Positions 1 through 11,034 of a DNA stretch of 64,000 nucleotides are shown in pieces. Both the position numbers and the translations under genes were made by a program. The notes below the pieces were generated by a model. That model saw only the letters and a program-made list of their open reading frames with translations. It was not told the DNA's origin and ran no database searches. Origin of the DNA: Megalopta genalis (taxonomy: Eukaryota > Arthropoda > Insecta > Hymenoptera > Halictidae). The stretch covers positions 1,240,001 through 1,304,000 of the forward strand of contig NC_135031.1 in assembly GCF_051020955.1 (NCBI RefSeq). Direction: 5' to 3'. Positions within the stretch are counted from its first letter, which is position 1. The number at the start of each line of letters is the position of its first letter.

Positions 1-72
1 GAGCTGGAGAATACGCGCGAGGTAACCCTACACGTGATGACCATCGGCGGCTTCATCGAAGAACCGGGGAAG
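1..72 (+). CDS. Partial internal exon, product not recognised
   Basis: The first 72 bases read open in frame 1 for 24 codons, beginning ELENTREVTLHV and ending IEEPGK. They stop exactly at an AAG|GTAAAT sequence, a good match to an insect splice donor, so the exon would end in phase 0. Just downstream the sequence turns AT-rich with stops in all frames, as expected of an intron. Alternating hydrophobic residues (VTLHVMTI) fit a beta strand, possibly the last strand of an extracellular Ig-like or similar domain followed by a linker, but no family signature is visible and I do not assign a function. The acceptor side lies outside the window. Coding status is inferred from the open frame, CpG-rich codons and donor; 24 codons could be open by chance. 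Confidence 0.5.
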
Positions 73-1254
73 GTAAATCATTCGTCCACCGTTACGCAAA
101 CATTTTCTTTTCATCGCGCTGATCGGCGAGGTGAAATTGCACCTGCAAAAGCAACCTCGCTGCTGGCCGCGATGCGCCGCTAATGCTCCTCCGCTCTTTC
201 GTTACCGTTGCAAAATTGATCGGTGCGTCCGGAATGACACGCGTCGCATCAACACACATTTACATGCATAATCTGCCGGCAGATGATTTTTATTTCATTT
301 TTACGAACCCATTTACATGGCAGTGAACAAAAAAATTGCTTCATATTAAAGATCGGCTTGTACGCGTTTTGCATCGGATCATGCCGAATTATTAAAAGAT
401 CTTGTCGAGATAATTTAGCTGGGAAACCGATGAATTATATATTTTTACGGGATGATGTAATCTTACTGCTTGCTTCTGCATCTTCTAGTAATCTCTAGAC
501 TTGACCGACACTAACAAAGTAATGCCGACGTATGACCATACTTAGGATCATTTGTAATTTCATTTACCGATTTTGTTCATTTATCTCATTAAGATTAAGA
601 TTATCATAATGAAATATATACAAATTTTAATTAATTGCGGGAAAGGAGATAATCGAATAATAATATCCTTAAAGGTAGATACTGTATAAAATTATTAAAA
701 TTCCACGCTAAAATAATTTAGCTACTATAGTTTAGCTGCCATAGTCGCAGTGCGTTTACGTGTTTAGAGATTATATCTTTAAAGGATGGTGCAGTTTCGT
801 CTGTTATTGCATCTTCTATTATCCTCCGGAATTGAAAGGAGATAACGAAATAACTCCGCTAAATTAATAGTTGATTATTTCCTACATCGTTCAGGTTTTA
901 TTTCGAACGATAGTACACGCTCGGTATGAACTATGCGCGCACGTAAGAGTGAGCCAAAAGCGCATCGTGCGACTCGCGGGCCGCCATAACCTTTTATCAG
1001 TTATCTAATTAGCCGTTGCATTTAATTAACGATCCGGCGAGAGAGCTGAATGATAGCGGCAGCAACGTGCGAGACCGACGAACGGTTCTGCCTGGTCGTA
1101 CGTAATTTTAATCGGCGCACACGACAGATAACGAAGGGTCGAGAGATGAACTTCGGCTTCCGCGCGCTAGCAATTAGCTGTGTTTTTATTTATTCGAGCG
1201 TTTGCGTCTTGTTGCATCAGCGAGAAAAAAAAGTAATATTGTTTTTCTCCTCGC
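73..1254. other. No gene seen; intron-like AT-rich sequence
   Basis: This begins with the GTAAAT donor and has stops in every frame. The open stretches at 283-498 and 1050-1289 have no recognisable protein character. If the first exon is real, this is its intron. Confidence 0.5.
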
Positions 1255-2520
1255 GGAGAATTCGATGCATTGCAAGCGATTCTGCGTGAGAATTCGCAAT
1301 GAATTTTACTGCACGTTGCTACACTTTTAAGAAAGTTTAATTAAGATCGGACTACGATTGCTTTAGATTAATTATTCGACGCAAAAAGAACTTTGCTGTC
1401 CTGTTTTGGAGGATTAATTATTTACAACGGGTTTCTTGATTCTGCGTGAGAATTTACAACGAAATCATGGACACTACGTACGGTGTGTCAATTTTTTGGT
1501 CAATAAAGTCCTGCATACATATGGTGCTTTTTTGTTAGGAAAGCTTAATTAGAATCGGTGATAGCACACGACTAATTATTGTCAGAAAATAAAATTGTAC
1601 ATTTCCGTTTTGAACACATAGAGAATCCGATACGTTGCAAGCAACTGTGCATGAGAATTTACAGTGAATTTTTTTACACTTACATACCTACTCTTTTAAG
1701 AAAGTGCAATTAATATTGCATCACGATTGCTTCCATCTAACTATTGGCACCAAAAAAATTTGCTATCCCGTTTTGAAGGTGCGAAGAACGGAAACTTTTT
1801 TAATATCATTTTCTTCGAGAAAAAACCTTCAAAAATATGTGTACAAGGTCATTTACTTCGAATCGTAATAATAACGAAGTTTCAGAGATTTGAAGTTGAA
1901 TATTATACGTATACAGTCGAATCATAAGCCTCCACATTTCTACGTAATTGAGAATTGAAAATTGGGCGATTTTTCCGGAAACACTATTTTTTCAACTGGT
2001 TGACATAATTGCTCAAGATCAAGTTGGTCGATTAACTTCGTATTTGCAGAGAGAATCTTCAGTAGACATGTCTTTATCACCTTTTTCAAACGAATTGAAA
2101 AATACTGATTTTTACTATCTTTTAACATCTCCAATATGAGAAAAGAAGCTAAAAATGAAGAACTTCTAAATTCTAATGAACATACTTTCTCCCCTGATTC
2201 TTCCAATTAATGGAACAGCTGGAACCATGTTGACCATGGAGACACTTTTTTTAATGGGACTTAGTTCAATGTGTTGTAGCTTATAGCATTATTTTTACTT
2301 GAAAAAATGCTTTTTCCGCTGGAAATATAAATAGACATATGCATGTATGAATTCTCAATATAAGAAGGTCTATGGTTTGTTGAAAAAAGATCGGGAAGAA
2401 TGCTTAAAAAACGCAACCGTCTAAACCGGTATACCTTAAGAGAGTTCAATTAGGGTCGGATGACGATTGCACTTAACTAATTATTGGCCGCAAATAAAAT
2501 TTCGTCGTTCTGCTTTGAAG
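1255..2520 (+). repeat. Diverged direct repeats, about 4 units
   Basis: A unit containing GATTCTGCGTGAGAATT, then CTTTTAAGAAAGT..AATTA, a GAT(C/T)GGA..ACGATTGC block, (A)TTATT(C/G)G..GCAAA and GCT(G/A)T(C)CTGTTTTG recurs near 1255-1415, 1437-1612, 1617-1780 and, as the second half only, 2436-2520. Copies are roughly 70-80% alike by eye and all point the same way. No terminal inverted repeats or target duplications were found. This is either an old local segmental duplication or a decayed tandem element. Confidence 0.6.
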
Positions 2521-3946
2521 TCACGTCACGCGTCTCGCAGCAATATCTTTTTATTTCTGCGGTCGACAGGATTTCAAACAGTTTGCTCCTTGAATAATGG
2601 TATTTACCGATCCCCGGCAGTCTTGCCAGGATATTTTTCGTGAAAGCACTTTTTCCCCGTTCGCCCGTGTTGCGATTAACGAGTCAAGAAACTGGTTCGC
2701 ATCCCGGTTCGCACACCTCATTACCTAGCCGAGGGGATCGAGCATTTTATTTCTGTCTATAGCCGGCGATAGTTATTATAATTGCTTGTCCCTTACACGT
2801 GATTTATGAACGCCCTGCTAAACGCTGCCTGTTCAACGGCTAATTCTATTCCTGATTGCTACTGTATCCTTCCCTGAAACTCTCGCAACAGAACACGAAC
2901 GAAATTTAATCTCCTCTTGCACAATTGCAATTAAATTCAAATGCACTTCCAGTATAGAGGTCTTCGTAATTTTTCTCGGCGTGCACGGTTACAAATTCGT
3001 TCTACCATATTACCATATTTTTATGGTCCGATTCGTACTCGTCGTTATTTAAAAATATGGAAAAATGAGGGATTTTCGAGTTCATCGTAGCGTGAACTGT
3101 ACCGAGACAGGAACTGAACGTGCACGTGAAGTTTTGAAACAATTAGCGGGGTAGATTTTACAATATCGTGACAGTAATAACCGCAGTTCTTTATGTGAAA
3201 TAAAAATTGTGCATATCAATGTTTAAAACTGAAAGCAAGTAGACATGTGCTTTTTTCTTCAATAATTTTTGGTGAATATTATGCATAGAAGAATAACGAA
3301 ATATAAGAGTAGTATCATTGCCCTTACAATCGCTGGTTTTTAAGTCGATTGAAAGGTTGTAGGTAGAAGTAGACAAACATATTAAAAATGAAAAGCAGAC
3401 GCGAACTTATACGAACTTTGTTCTGTCATTGAAGAAGAATGGTGTAATATTGCTACCAAGAAGTCGTGATGAAATATATTAAACAACGAGACAAAGCAAC
3501 GCACTACTAATTATTCAACAATTTGATTCCGTTGTGTAGAGTTCGTTTTATAGTATTTATCTTTATTTAGTCATGTAATCATTTGTACAGTGAGAGAATA
3601 ATAATGTAGAAGTCGCGCAAGGACAAGAATTTAGAACTAAAAACTTAAATATGAAACTCGAAAAAGAAAAATACATAAAATTTAGTTAGATTACGTGAGC
3701 TGGGATGAAAACGAATGGCAAATAGCGTTAGCGGTAGAAAGCTTGAAGGAGGTATAGGTATTACGAAAGAAATCTAGTTGATATCGGTTTGGCGTTGAGC
3801 TAATGTGACAATAACAAATTTAAAACATAATCCAACAATAAAGTGTATGTAGTGTGCGTCTTTCTTAGATTCATGTTCAATCCCAAATTGATAAAATCTC
3901 GTTGTCGTTAAAAGGTAATTTGCACCTGTCCGACAATGTTGAAATA
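2521..3946. other. No gene or repeat seen
   Basis: Mixed-composition non-coding sequence with only short open frames. It ends at the TA (3945-3946) that is the left target site of the Tc1-like element. Confidence 0.5.
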
Positions 3947-4143
3947 CAGTAACTCGCATTAATATTCGGACACAATATTGTTAGAAGAATTATTACTCTT
4001 TTCTATTGTTTATGATAGTATTATTGAATCAATTTTTTTCTCATATAATAAAGCACTTCTTAAAGTAAGTAGAAACATAAATTTTGTTTATTTATTGCAC
4101 ATGTTCTTTTGCATAATAAGCGACAAACAAGATTGTGACAACA
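3947..4143 (+). repeat. Left terminal inverted repeat of Tc1-like element
   Basis: This pairs with 4737-4932 over about 197 bp, with scattered substitutions and one or two small indels. It extends from CAGTRACTCRCATTAATATT to GATTGTGACAA. Confidence 0.92.
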
Positions 4144-4178
4144 TTTAAAATATGTAAAGAATATTTTTACAAAGACAG

Positions 4179-4647
4179 TGAAATACAGTGGTAGGAGTGT
4201 AATAGTGTGGGGTTGTATCTCGTCTGTAGGCGTAGGTGAACTAGTTTTTATCGATGGTATTATGGACAAAATGAAGTATTTGAACATTTTAAAAAAAAAT
4301 TTAGTTACAAGTGCTACAAATATGGGTATACGTACAGTTTTAAGTTTTATCACGACAATGATCCTAAACACAAGGCCAGAATTGTACAGGAATATTTATT
4401 ATACAATTGCCCAAAAGTACTGCATCCTCCTCCTCGATCGCCTGATTTAAATCCAATTGAAAATTTATGGGATCAATTGGATCACAAAATTCGTACAACA
4501 TCTACAAAGACAACAACAGAGATAAAACAACGTTTGTTAGACGAATGGAAAAGGATTTCGCCGGATTATTTAAATAAAATCATCTGTAACATGCCCAAGC
4601 GATTACATGAAGTAATAAAACAAAAGGATCAACCGACAAAATATTAA
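4179..4647 (+). pseudogene. Tc1-family DD34E transposase, C-terminal half, frameshifted
   Basis: Frame one starts KYSGRSVIVWGC and runs through GELVFIDGIMD, matching the region just before the second catalytic aspartate in Tc1 transposases. Near 4337-4350 the frame shifts, and the second frame continues FYHDNDPKHKA, then PPPRSPDLNPIENLWDQLD, and ends at the stop 4645-4647. The aspartate of HDNDPKH and the glutamate of NPIENLW are separated by 34 residues, so this is the DD34E class. The N-terminal paired-like DNA-binding domain and the first catalytic aspartate are missing, so no active enzyme can be made from this copy. Transposases of this family cut and paste DNA at TA sites in the nucleus. 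The family assignment is secure; the exact shift point needs alignment with an intact relative. Confidence 0.93.
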
Positions 4648-4736
4648 TATTATGATAACATGATTAAAAAGTTTTTCATTTTATATAAAATTAATGTAAT
4701 TCATTCACTGTCCGAATATTTTTGCGACGTTATATT

Positions 4737-4932
4737 TTGTCACAATCTTGTTGTATCGCTTATTATACAAAAAAACATGTGCAATAAATAAACAAAATTT
4801 ATGTTTCTACTTACTTTAAGAAGTGCTTTATTACATGAGAAAATAATTGATTCAATAATACTATCATAAACAATAAAAAAGAGCAATAATTCTTCTAACA
4901 ATATCGTGTCCGAATATTAATGTGAGTCACTG
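4737..4932 (-). repeat. Right terminal inverted repeat of Tc1-like element
   Basis: Reverse complement partner of 3947-4143. It ends ...GAGTCACTG followed by the TA target duplication. Confidence 0.92.
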
Positions 4933-6204
4933 TATATCGATCTACATGTATAGACACGTAGCCCTGTGTGTAACCGATTAAGCGAAAAATTAAATAATCG
5001 ATCGGATCTATCGCTAATTACGCGGCCAGCGTTGATAGAGAACTTCGTTCTGCCCGTCTTTTTGCCAAGGACTCGTCTACGGGACGAGATTAACTGTTGC
5101 GAGTCAGCCTCGCAGCAGATGAAAGATTGATCGACCACATACTGCGGTCACATCGGCGCTTCGGCGTGTCGACTGGTTGAACAGGCGTTTCGGGATACTG
5201 TTTAACAAGCGCACTACCGAACACTGAGCATAATATTATAATTACAGCGACTGATGCGGCGATAATTTCGCCGATTCCGCGTCCGAGGCTAATAGAACTC
5301 CGCGCGGTGTCAAAACAGAGGGAACCGGTTTCCCTGTGTTCGCGCCGGTCTTCGAGGAACGTTTCTCAGCCGAGAAACGTCTGTTACTACCGATGACGTG
5401 GAAAACAGACGTACCACTGCCACGTAGATTACAGTAAATTGCAGCAGGTGTTTGTAATACTCGAGCCGATTCGATGCTTGGCGAAACGCGGATGCGTGTC
5501 GCGGACGAGGTGAACGATTGCTCGCGGATCCCGTCGCTGCACTATTGCAACTAAAGCTAACGAAGCAAAAAATGAGAATGGTTTGTCAGTTATAAAATTA
5601 TCCTCGACCCTCCTTCTCCTCCTCTGCATCCAGCCGTGGCTTTTTTCCTTCGGTGCAGCGCGGTCTTGTTAATTGAATTTTACATCCACTGGCGACGGGT
5701 TTATCGTTCGTTAGAATTCAAGCTGCAATCGAGATAATCTTCGCCGCTTCTGACAAACCAGGTGTTACGGCCTCGATGGAAATGCTTCATTGGCGGCGGA
5801 TATTTTTTTCAGTGTTTCTTTCACGAAAGATACGAGTCTTCCAGATAGAGTTCCCGATTTTATTTCGATTCTTTGCGCTCGAATGGCGACTCTGGGACGC
5901 CGTGCAAGTTTATCGTTCAGTAATTCGATACAATTATTGCGTTATCGTGTTTGTTTGGATTTAATACTTTCGTGATCAGATTGGTTTAATGTCGTTCTAG
6001 TTCTTTTTAAAGGGGTCATGTTTCCTTCTTGAACGTTACGCGAGTTGCTGATAATTTAAACGAGGTATGAAATCCAAATGTATAAAGGTACAATGAAAAT
6101 GTCTCCAAATGAACTGAAATTGTATCTACTAATTAATAATTATGTGCCCTCACAATAAGAATTTCGATGATACTAAAATTCTACAAAATCACAATTTTCC
6201 TCAG
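4933..6204. other. No certain gene; moderately GC-rich with splice-like sites
   Basis: Two pyrimidine-rich AG sites stand out: CTCCTCCTCTGCATCCAG ending at about 5632 and GGATATTTTTTTCAG near 5816. The frame after the first reads VAFFLRCSAVLLIEFYIHW and stops within 40 codons; the frame after the second (SFTKDTSLPDRVPDF...) stops at about 5975. Neither has a recognisable domain, and I do not call them exons. Confidence 0.35.
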
Positions 6205-6282
6205 AAGAGTGAAGCATTGTCCTCAAAAGTTTCTTCGGAGCAGCTAAGAGAAAACTTGAATGAAACTGATAGTGATGACTAG
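6205..6282 (+). CDS. Candidate terminal exon (acidic serine-rich tail)
   Basis: A pyrimidine-rich acceptor, CACAATTTTCCTCAG, ends at 6204 and is followed by 25 open codons. They begin KSEALSSKVSSEQLREN and end in ETDSDD with a TAG stop at 6280-6282. The polar, acidic, serine-rich composition is typical of a disordered C-terminal tail. AATAAA polyadenylation-type motifs follow at 6438 and 6605 in AT-rich sequence that would serve as a 3' UTR. The reading phase (0) matches the donor phase of the exon at 1-72, so the two could belong to one gene, but intervening exons were not identified. The open frame also extends upstream of the acceptor to an ATG near 6142, so a small unspliced ORF is an alternative. 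No homology is recognised and chance is possible. Confidence 0.3.
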   Translation, partial: KSEALSSKVSSEQLRENLNETDSDD

Positions 6283-6640
6283 ACTACAGATACATCTTTC
6301 AGGATAGGTTTTTTATATTACTAATTAGATTGAAATTTATATTAATATATGTTTTAATATTAGTAGATCATGTACAAATGTATAAATACTTCGGTAAAAT
6401 TTCTTATATTATTTTCGATCTATTAAAATAATTGAAAAATAAAATATAGTTCATATATTGACATAAATAGTAAAATTGACGATATTTTTAATGTCGCATT
6501 TTAAATCTAGACACAAACAATTACAGTTACTTACCTATGTATATTGAACGTTTTTATGTTTAAATCAAAGACATTCTCTTATGTAGAGGGTTTTTTATTT
6601 AATCAATAAAATAGAATGGATAGTCTTTATTGCAATATTA
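6283..6640 (+). other. AT-rich, possible 3' UTR with two AATAAA motifs
   Basis: Strongly AT-rich sequence after the TAG at 6282, with AATAAA at 6438-6443 and 6605-6610. It is a 3' UTR only if the preceding candidate exon is real; such motifs are common in AT-rich DNA. Confidence 0.25.
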
Positions 6641-7492
6641 TAATATCAGTTTTTAATAATAATATTTGTATTTAGAAATACGAATTCAACACTTTTACAT
6701 GGGCTGGAGACTAAATTCTAGAAACGTGTGAAAGATCAGTTGTGCATAAAACAAGTTTGAGAGCTCTCAAAAAATTGTCTACGTAATAAAACATGATCAA
6801 CAGGTATTAATCAGATATACGAACAATTCTAAGTACAAAAAAATTCTACTCACTAACACAGATCCGGATCTTACAATTCTTGGCGTGCATTTACATCCGC
6901 CTTTCTTCAAAACGATTAAGATTAATGCGGTAACAGTTTACTTTCAGTATTGCCAGCCGTTGTAGCTAATCAATATATAAAGTAACATTAACGTTTATAC
7001 GTTGTTAATTATTATCGCAACATTCGCTTATTTTTAGAAAAAACGACATTTAAGTATGACAATTTGATCGCCATCTGGGTATGTTCACTTCTTTTTAAAT
7101 CACAGAAACTGTTAGTTTGGAAAGTTACCGTGAACATATATCCATGCTGAAATGCTTAAAGACTATACCTTCCTGACGACAATCGATGACTAGCGACAGT
7201 CCAGTTCACCTTTGACATCGCACTCCGCACGGAACACGTTGACATTAACATAAAATTGCCGTGATAAAGCGAGGAAAGTACCGCGACGTTGTCCTGCGAT
7301 TTTTGCGTTCCGTAGAGGGAAACTTAATTAACGGCGTCGATTACTGTCACTCGATATCTAAACGGGCACGGAGTCAAGCGGCTATAGATAAACGCGAGTT
7401 GACCGCAACGTGTTCCGCTTTTCCTCTCGCCTATCCAATTAAGATAGTCGCGGATAATCGCGCTTCGATTGATTTTATACTTTAATTTACTT
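6641..7492. other. No gene or repeat seen
   Basis: AT-rich to mixed sequence without coding or repeat signal. Confidence 0.5.
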
Positions 7493-8280
7493 CTATTGAA
7501 TTCCACTTTGGATGTCCAGTCAGCCTGTATACCAGACAGATGTCTGATAAAAACGTCTTTCTTATCGTACGTATTAGTTTGGTGTGTTGCTGTCCAAGTT
7601 CCATAGGCTTCTCAAGAACGTAGATTGTTAACATCAATTTAGAAATGATAGTTCCATACAATAGGCTCGAATAATCGTATCTCCTCTTTTCAAATTGCCC
7701 ATATTCGTGCACAAGCTGAGAATCAATTAGGAAGAATTTACTGTATTCTGAATGTTCAGTTAGGTCAACTATGAAACAGGTGTCTAACGTCAAAGTTATT
7801 TTCAACGCGAATATTTGCTTCCAATGTGGTTTTCAAAGTTTCACAGACTTTTAGAGGACGTAGATTATATTAATATGTACCGAAGAACATTATTTCTCTC
7901 GAATTTTACTGTGGATGTTCTGTCAGGACATCTACCAGACAGATGTCTGTTTTTTTAAACATAGGTGTTCGTTCTGGATGTTATTGCTGAAGTCTCATAG
8001 ACTTCTCAAGAGCATAGATTGGCTAATATAAATTTAGAAATGACAGTTTCATAAGATCTTATTCTGAATATTCAGTTATTATTCAGTTAATATTCTAACG
8101 TCAAAGTCATTCTCGCCACAAATATTCACTTCGAATATAATTTTCATATAAGTTTCAAAGGCTTTTAAGGAATGTTGATTGTTAATATCAATTGACGCAG
8201 GTTACTTCTATCGAATTCTGCAGTGGATGTTCAGTCAGCACGACTACCAGGCAGATGTCTGATAAGAACGTCTTCGTTGT
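7493..8280 (+). repeat. Diverged tandem repeat, about 3 units of 300-400 bp
   Basis: The block GGATGTYCWGTCAG..TACCAG(A/G)CAGATGTCTG recurs at 7508, 7914 and 8225. The block CTTCTCAAGARCRTAGATTG..AAATTTAGAAATGA recurs near 7607 and 8002, with a weaker copy at 8162. TAACGTCAAAGTYATT recurs at 7785 and 8097. The order is kept, so this is an old tandem array. The first unit is longer because a CAGTAAATTC MITE half (7663-7743) sits in it. Confidence 0.65.
7663..7743 (+). mobile_element. CAGTAAATTC MITE, right half only
   Basis: GGCTCGAATAATCGTATCTC through GAAGAATTTACTG, followed by TA (7744-7745), matches the right half of the hairpin MITE family. The left arm is missing. Confidence 0.7.
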
Positions 8281-10153
8281 CACGTGGATAAACTGTTTTA
8301 TATTTGCGAAGTGTTTCTCGACAAAGTGCAGTCTGTCAGGCAGTCGCGTCTAATCCGGTGCATTTTTCGAGCATGCAAAGCAAACCATGCGTCGTCGTCG
8401 GATTGTAAAAGCTGTCGGCGTGCCAATTGGAAGATGCTTCCGTGTTGCGTCTTCACTGCCGGGCAACAATGCTTTCCCCGGCCGTGGCATGCATTATTCA
8501 ACGCACCAGGAAAACCGCTTCCAGCAGCCTCGAAGAGGCAGCCTCTTCATCGGTGAACCGTCTACGGCTTTTTTTATCGTCCCTTTGTCGACTTACCAAC
8601 ACCAATCGCGTTCCGAAAGAATACACAGAGAACGCCACAGACTAATTATTCCTCGCATTCTCGAGGAAATAAGACGTTTTGCAAAGGTGTCGTACATTTA
8701 CAGCTTGCTAGATTTATCTTCGACGAGGACTGCTTGCGAACTGTCCTATTTTAACCCCTTTGGCTACATAATATTGGACGCTACAAACTGTAATTTAGTG
8801 CTTTTCGTTTCTAGCAAAAGTTCTCTGCAATGTTATCTGAACATGAAATTTACTTATAGACCATTGCATTATTCAGAATAAACAATCCTATAATCCAACT
8901 TTCAGGACATTTTTTCTAAGAAAAAATCATTTAGATATTTCTAAAAATATATTATTCGAGACCAGAATATTCGAATATTATCTGTACTTGAAACTTGCTT
9001 TCAAAACTCGATAACAAATTCATTGGGTTCTTTCTAATAATAAGAAAGTGTAAAAATGAATCCTGAACGATCGACTTTTGCCTGATTCGCGAAATTAAAT
9101 TCCAAGACTCGCACAAACTGCTGCAGCTTAATTGAGATATTTCCTTAGGAAAAAGTTCTAAAGATCGCAAAAATCGAAGGAACTGAACGACTAACATTGT
9201 CGGTCTGTTTGTTATTAGTATCGACAAGTGCTACCGGTAAAAAATAAAAGAAAAATAGAATTTTGAAGTTTTACTTATTGAGTAATTAATAAGTGATGCA
9301 GACCAAAGTCGTAAAACGACTAAGCGGTTCTTCCGGGTATGACAAAGGTGTGAGCAAATTCATTTTCTTTAAGATTAAATAGACCCGAACAGAGCAGCAG
9401 GATGAAATAAGTCTAACTAATACCGTTGAATGTTATCCGCTCGCATATTTTTTTCTCCGAACGATTTACACAAACGGCTGATTGCAACTGATTCGTACTC
9501 GCGGGACTCGACGTTCCTCGGAAACGAAAGTCTGTGGAAGCCTTATTAAAACGGCATAGATTAAAGTTAAATCCGTGAGTTGAGAAAGCGCGGTAAGATT
9601 TGTTAGGGAATTGACAGATTTGAAGTGTCGGTGACGCGATGCATGCTAAGCTGCTTTTCAGATAGGCAGCCTATCAGGGAATTCATTTGCCAAGGAAAGA
9701 ACGCCGGTATGCGCAGGTGTACGTGGCGAACGTAAATGCGTTTACTCAAGATCTTCCGCCATTAAGTTTCTTTCCTCCTGCCCGGTTTTCTCATCGTCCA
9801 AACATGTCCCGATGTGAGTGTTGACCTCGGTGGTTACTGGGAACCCATCGAGACAAACGCGCGCGCTGCTAGAGCTATCTATGGTGTGCCTGTCCGGACG
9901 GTTTTTAGGATCGGAAAGAATTGACGCTTAACCCCACGTTGGGAAAGTTGTGTCGTCGTCATCGATCGCAGAAAACATAGTGGACTGTTGCGTGTACTAC
10001 ATTAATGCAATTCGCTTCTTTTCAGAAGTGCCTGCACCGTAACTTGCGAGCCGAAGACCGTTCTTGTCCCATTTAATCGCTATTCACGGAATTCTTTGTC
10101 GTCGAATGTTAATGGTGCCACGATCGTCCATCTCGTTACCAGCATTGTCATTA
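8281..10153. other. No gene recognised
   Basis: This contains an open frame at 8387-8881 (164 codons, +) in a locally GC-rich patch. It has no domain, overlaps open frames on both strands and has no flanking exon evidence, so I treat it as non-coding. The remainder is AT-rich and featureless. Confidence 0.45.
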
Positions 10154-10354
10154 CGCTGCGGATGTTATGCATTTACGGCAAAATTGAGTTGTTTCAATTT
10201 CAAACAGCAGAAAGATTCGACGAATTTAAAAATTGTCGATCTATGATTTGCAATTTATTAAAATGATTGGAGAAAGAGTGAACTTGCTATTTAGTTTCTA
10301 GTTTTTTTGCAGTTGATGCAAAATATTTCTGTTTTGCATATAAAAACCGCAGTC
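10154..10354 (+). mobile_element. GACTGCGG-type MITE with TA flanks
   Basis: Left end CGCTGCGGATGTTATGCATT; right end reads ATATAAAAACCGCAGTC, the near inverse. Both are flanked by TA (10152-10153, 10355-10356). It belongs to a family seen about ten times in the window. A further partial end, GACTGCGAATCTTCACGCAG, lies just downstream at about 10363. It is non-coding. Confidence 0.7.
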
Positions 10355-10872
10355 TAGTCGTTTGACTGCGAATCTTCACGCAGTTTTAGAATACTAAAAT
10401 CTTTAGAATGTATTACTGCAATTTCTGCATTTTCAAGTTAAAACAGCTTCTCAGAAATAGCTGCAGAGAAGATCTTAAGATACCACATCTGTCGTCATTA
10501 ATTTGCAACGTGAACTAACAACAAATTTCACTTACAGTTTCATATTTCCACAAAATACATCTGATAACAAAATCAAGCAGAAACGAAAGATTTTACGGTT
10601 AAATATAACCAGAAAATGCATAACCATCATTTTTAATTTAAGAAATGTATAAGGGTTACGGTGAAACCTCAATTATCCGAACTGATTAAAGTAACATGAG
10701 TTTTTGGATAATCAATTAGATTTAACCTTTACTGGTTTTTATAATAAATAATGTCGTGTATTTTAGATATTTATAACAGAAATTAGTATATATTAGTCAA
10801 AAGATATTTGAGAAATTAGAAAATGTTATTCTATTATCTCCAGCTCAATAAAATTATTAAAAATAATGATCA

Positions 10873-11034
10873 ATATAATATAATATAATATAATATAATA
10901 TAATATAATATAATATAATATAATATAATATAATATAATATAATATAATATAATATCAATATAATCAATATAATATAATATAATATCAATATAATCAATA
11001 TAATATAATATAATATCAATATAATCAATATAAT
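10873..11034. repeat. (TATAA)n microsatellite with TCAATATAATCAATA variants
   Basis: About 85 bp of near-perfect pentamer is followed by three higher-order units in which a TCAATATAATCAATA block alternates with three pentamers. Its translation gives a spurious tyrosine/isoleucine open frame. Confidence 0.97.

Larger units (their letters stand above)
3947..4932 (+). mobile_element. Tc1-like DNA transposon with ~197-bp TIRs, deleted
   Basis: The element is bounded by CAGTAACTCGCATTAATATT on the left and its near-perfect reverse complement on the right, each flanked by TA (3945-3946 and 4933-4934), the Tc1/mariner target duplication. It is 986 bp, against about 1.3-1.7 kb for autonomous long-TIR Tc1 elements. 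Inside is only the C-terminal half of a transposase with a frameshift, so the copy is non-autonomous. The terminal GTCCGAATATT motif recurs at the inner edge of the right TIR (near 4710), resembling the IR/DR arrangement of some Tc1 families. Arm identity around 93-95% by eye suggests a fairly recent copy. Confidence 0.93.

Noticed and set aside
5632..5740. Strong pyrimidine-rich acceptor followed by a hydrophobic frame (VAFFLRCSAVLLIEFY)
   Set aside because: The frame stops within 40 codons and has no upstream partner or homology; kept only as a note.
8387..8881. 164-codon open frame on the + strand
   Set aside because: No recognisable domain, overlapped on the opposite strand, and the C-terminal part runs through AT-rich sequence.
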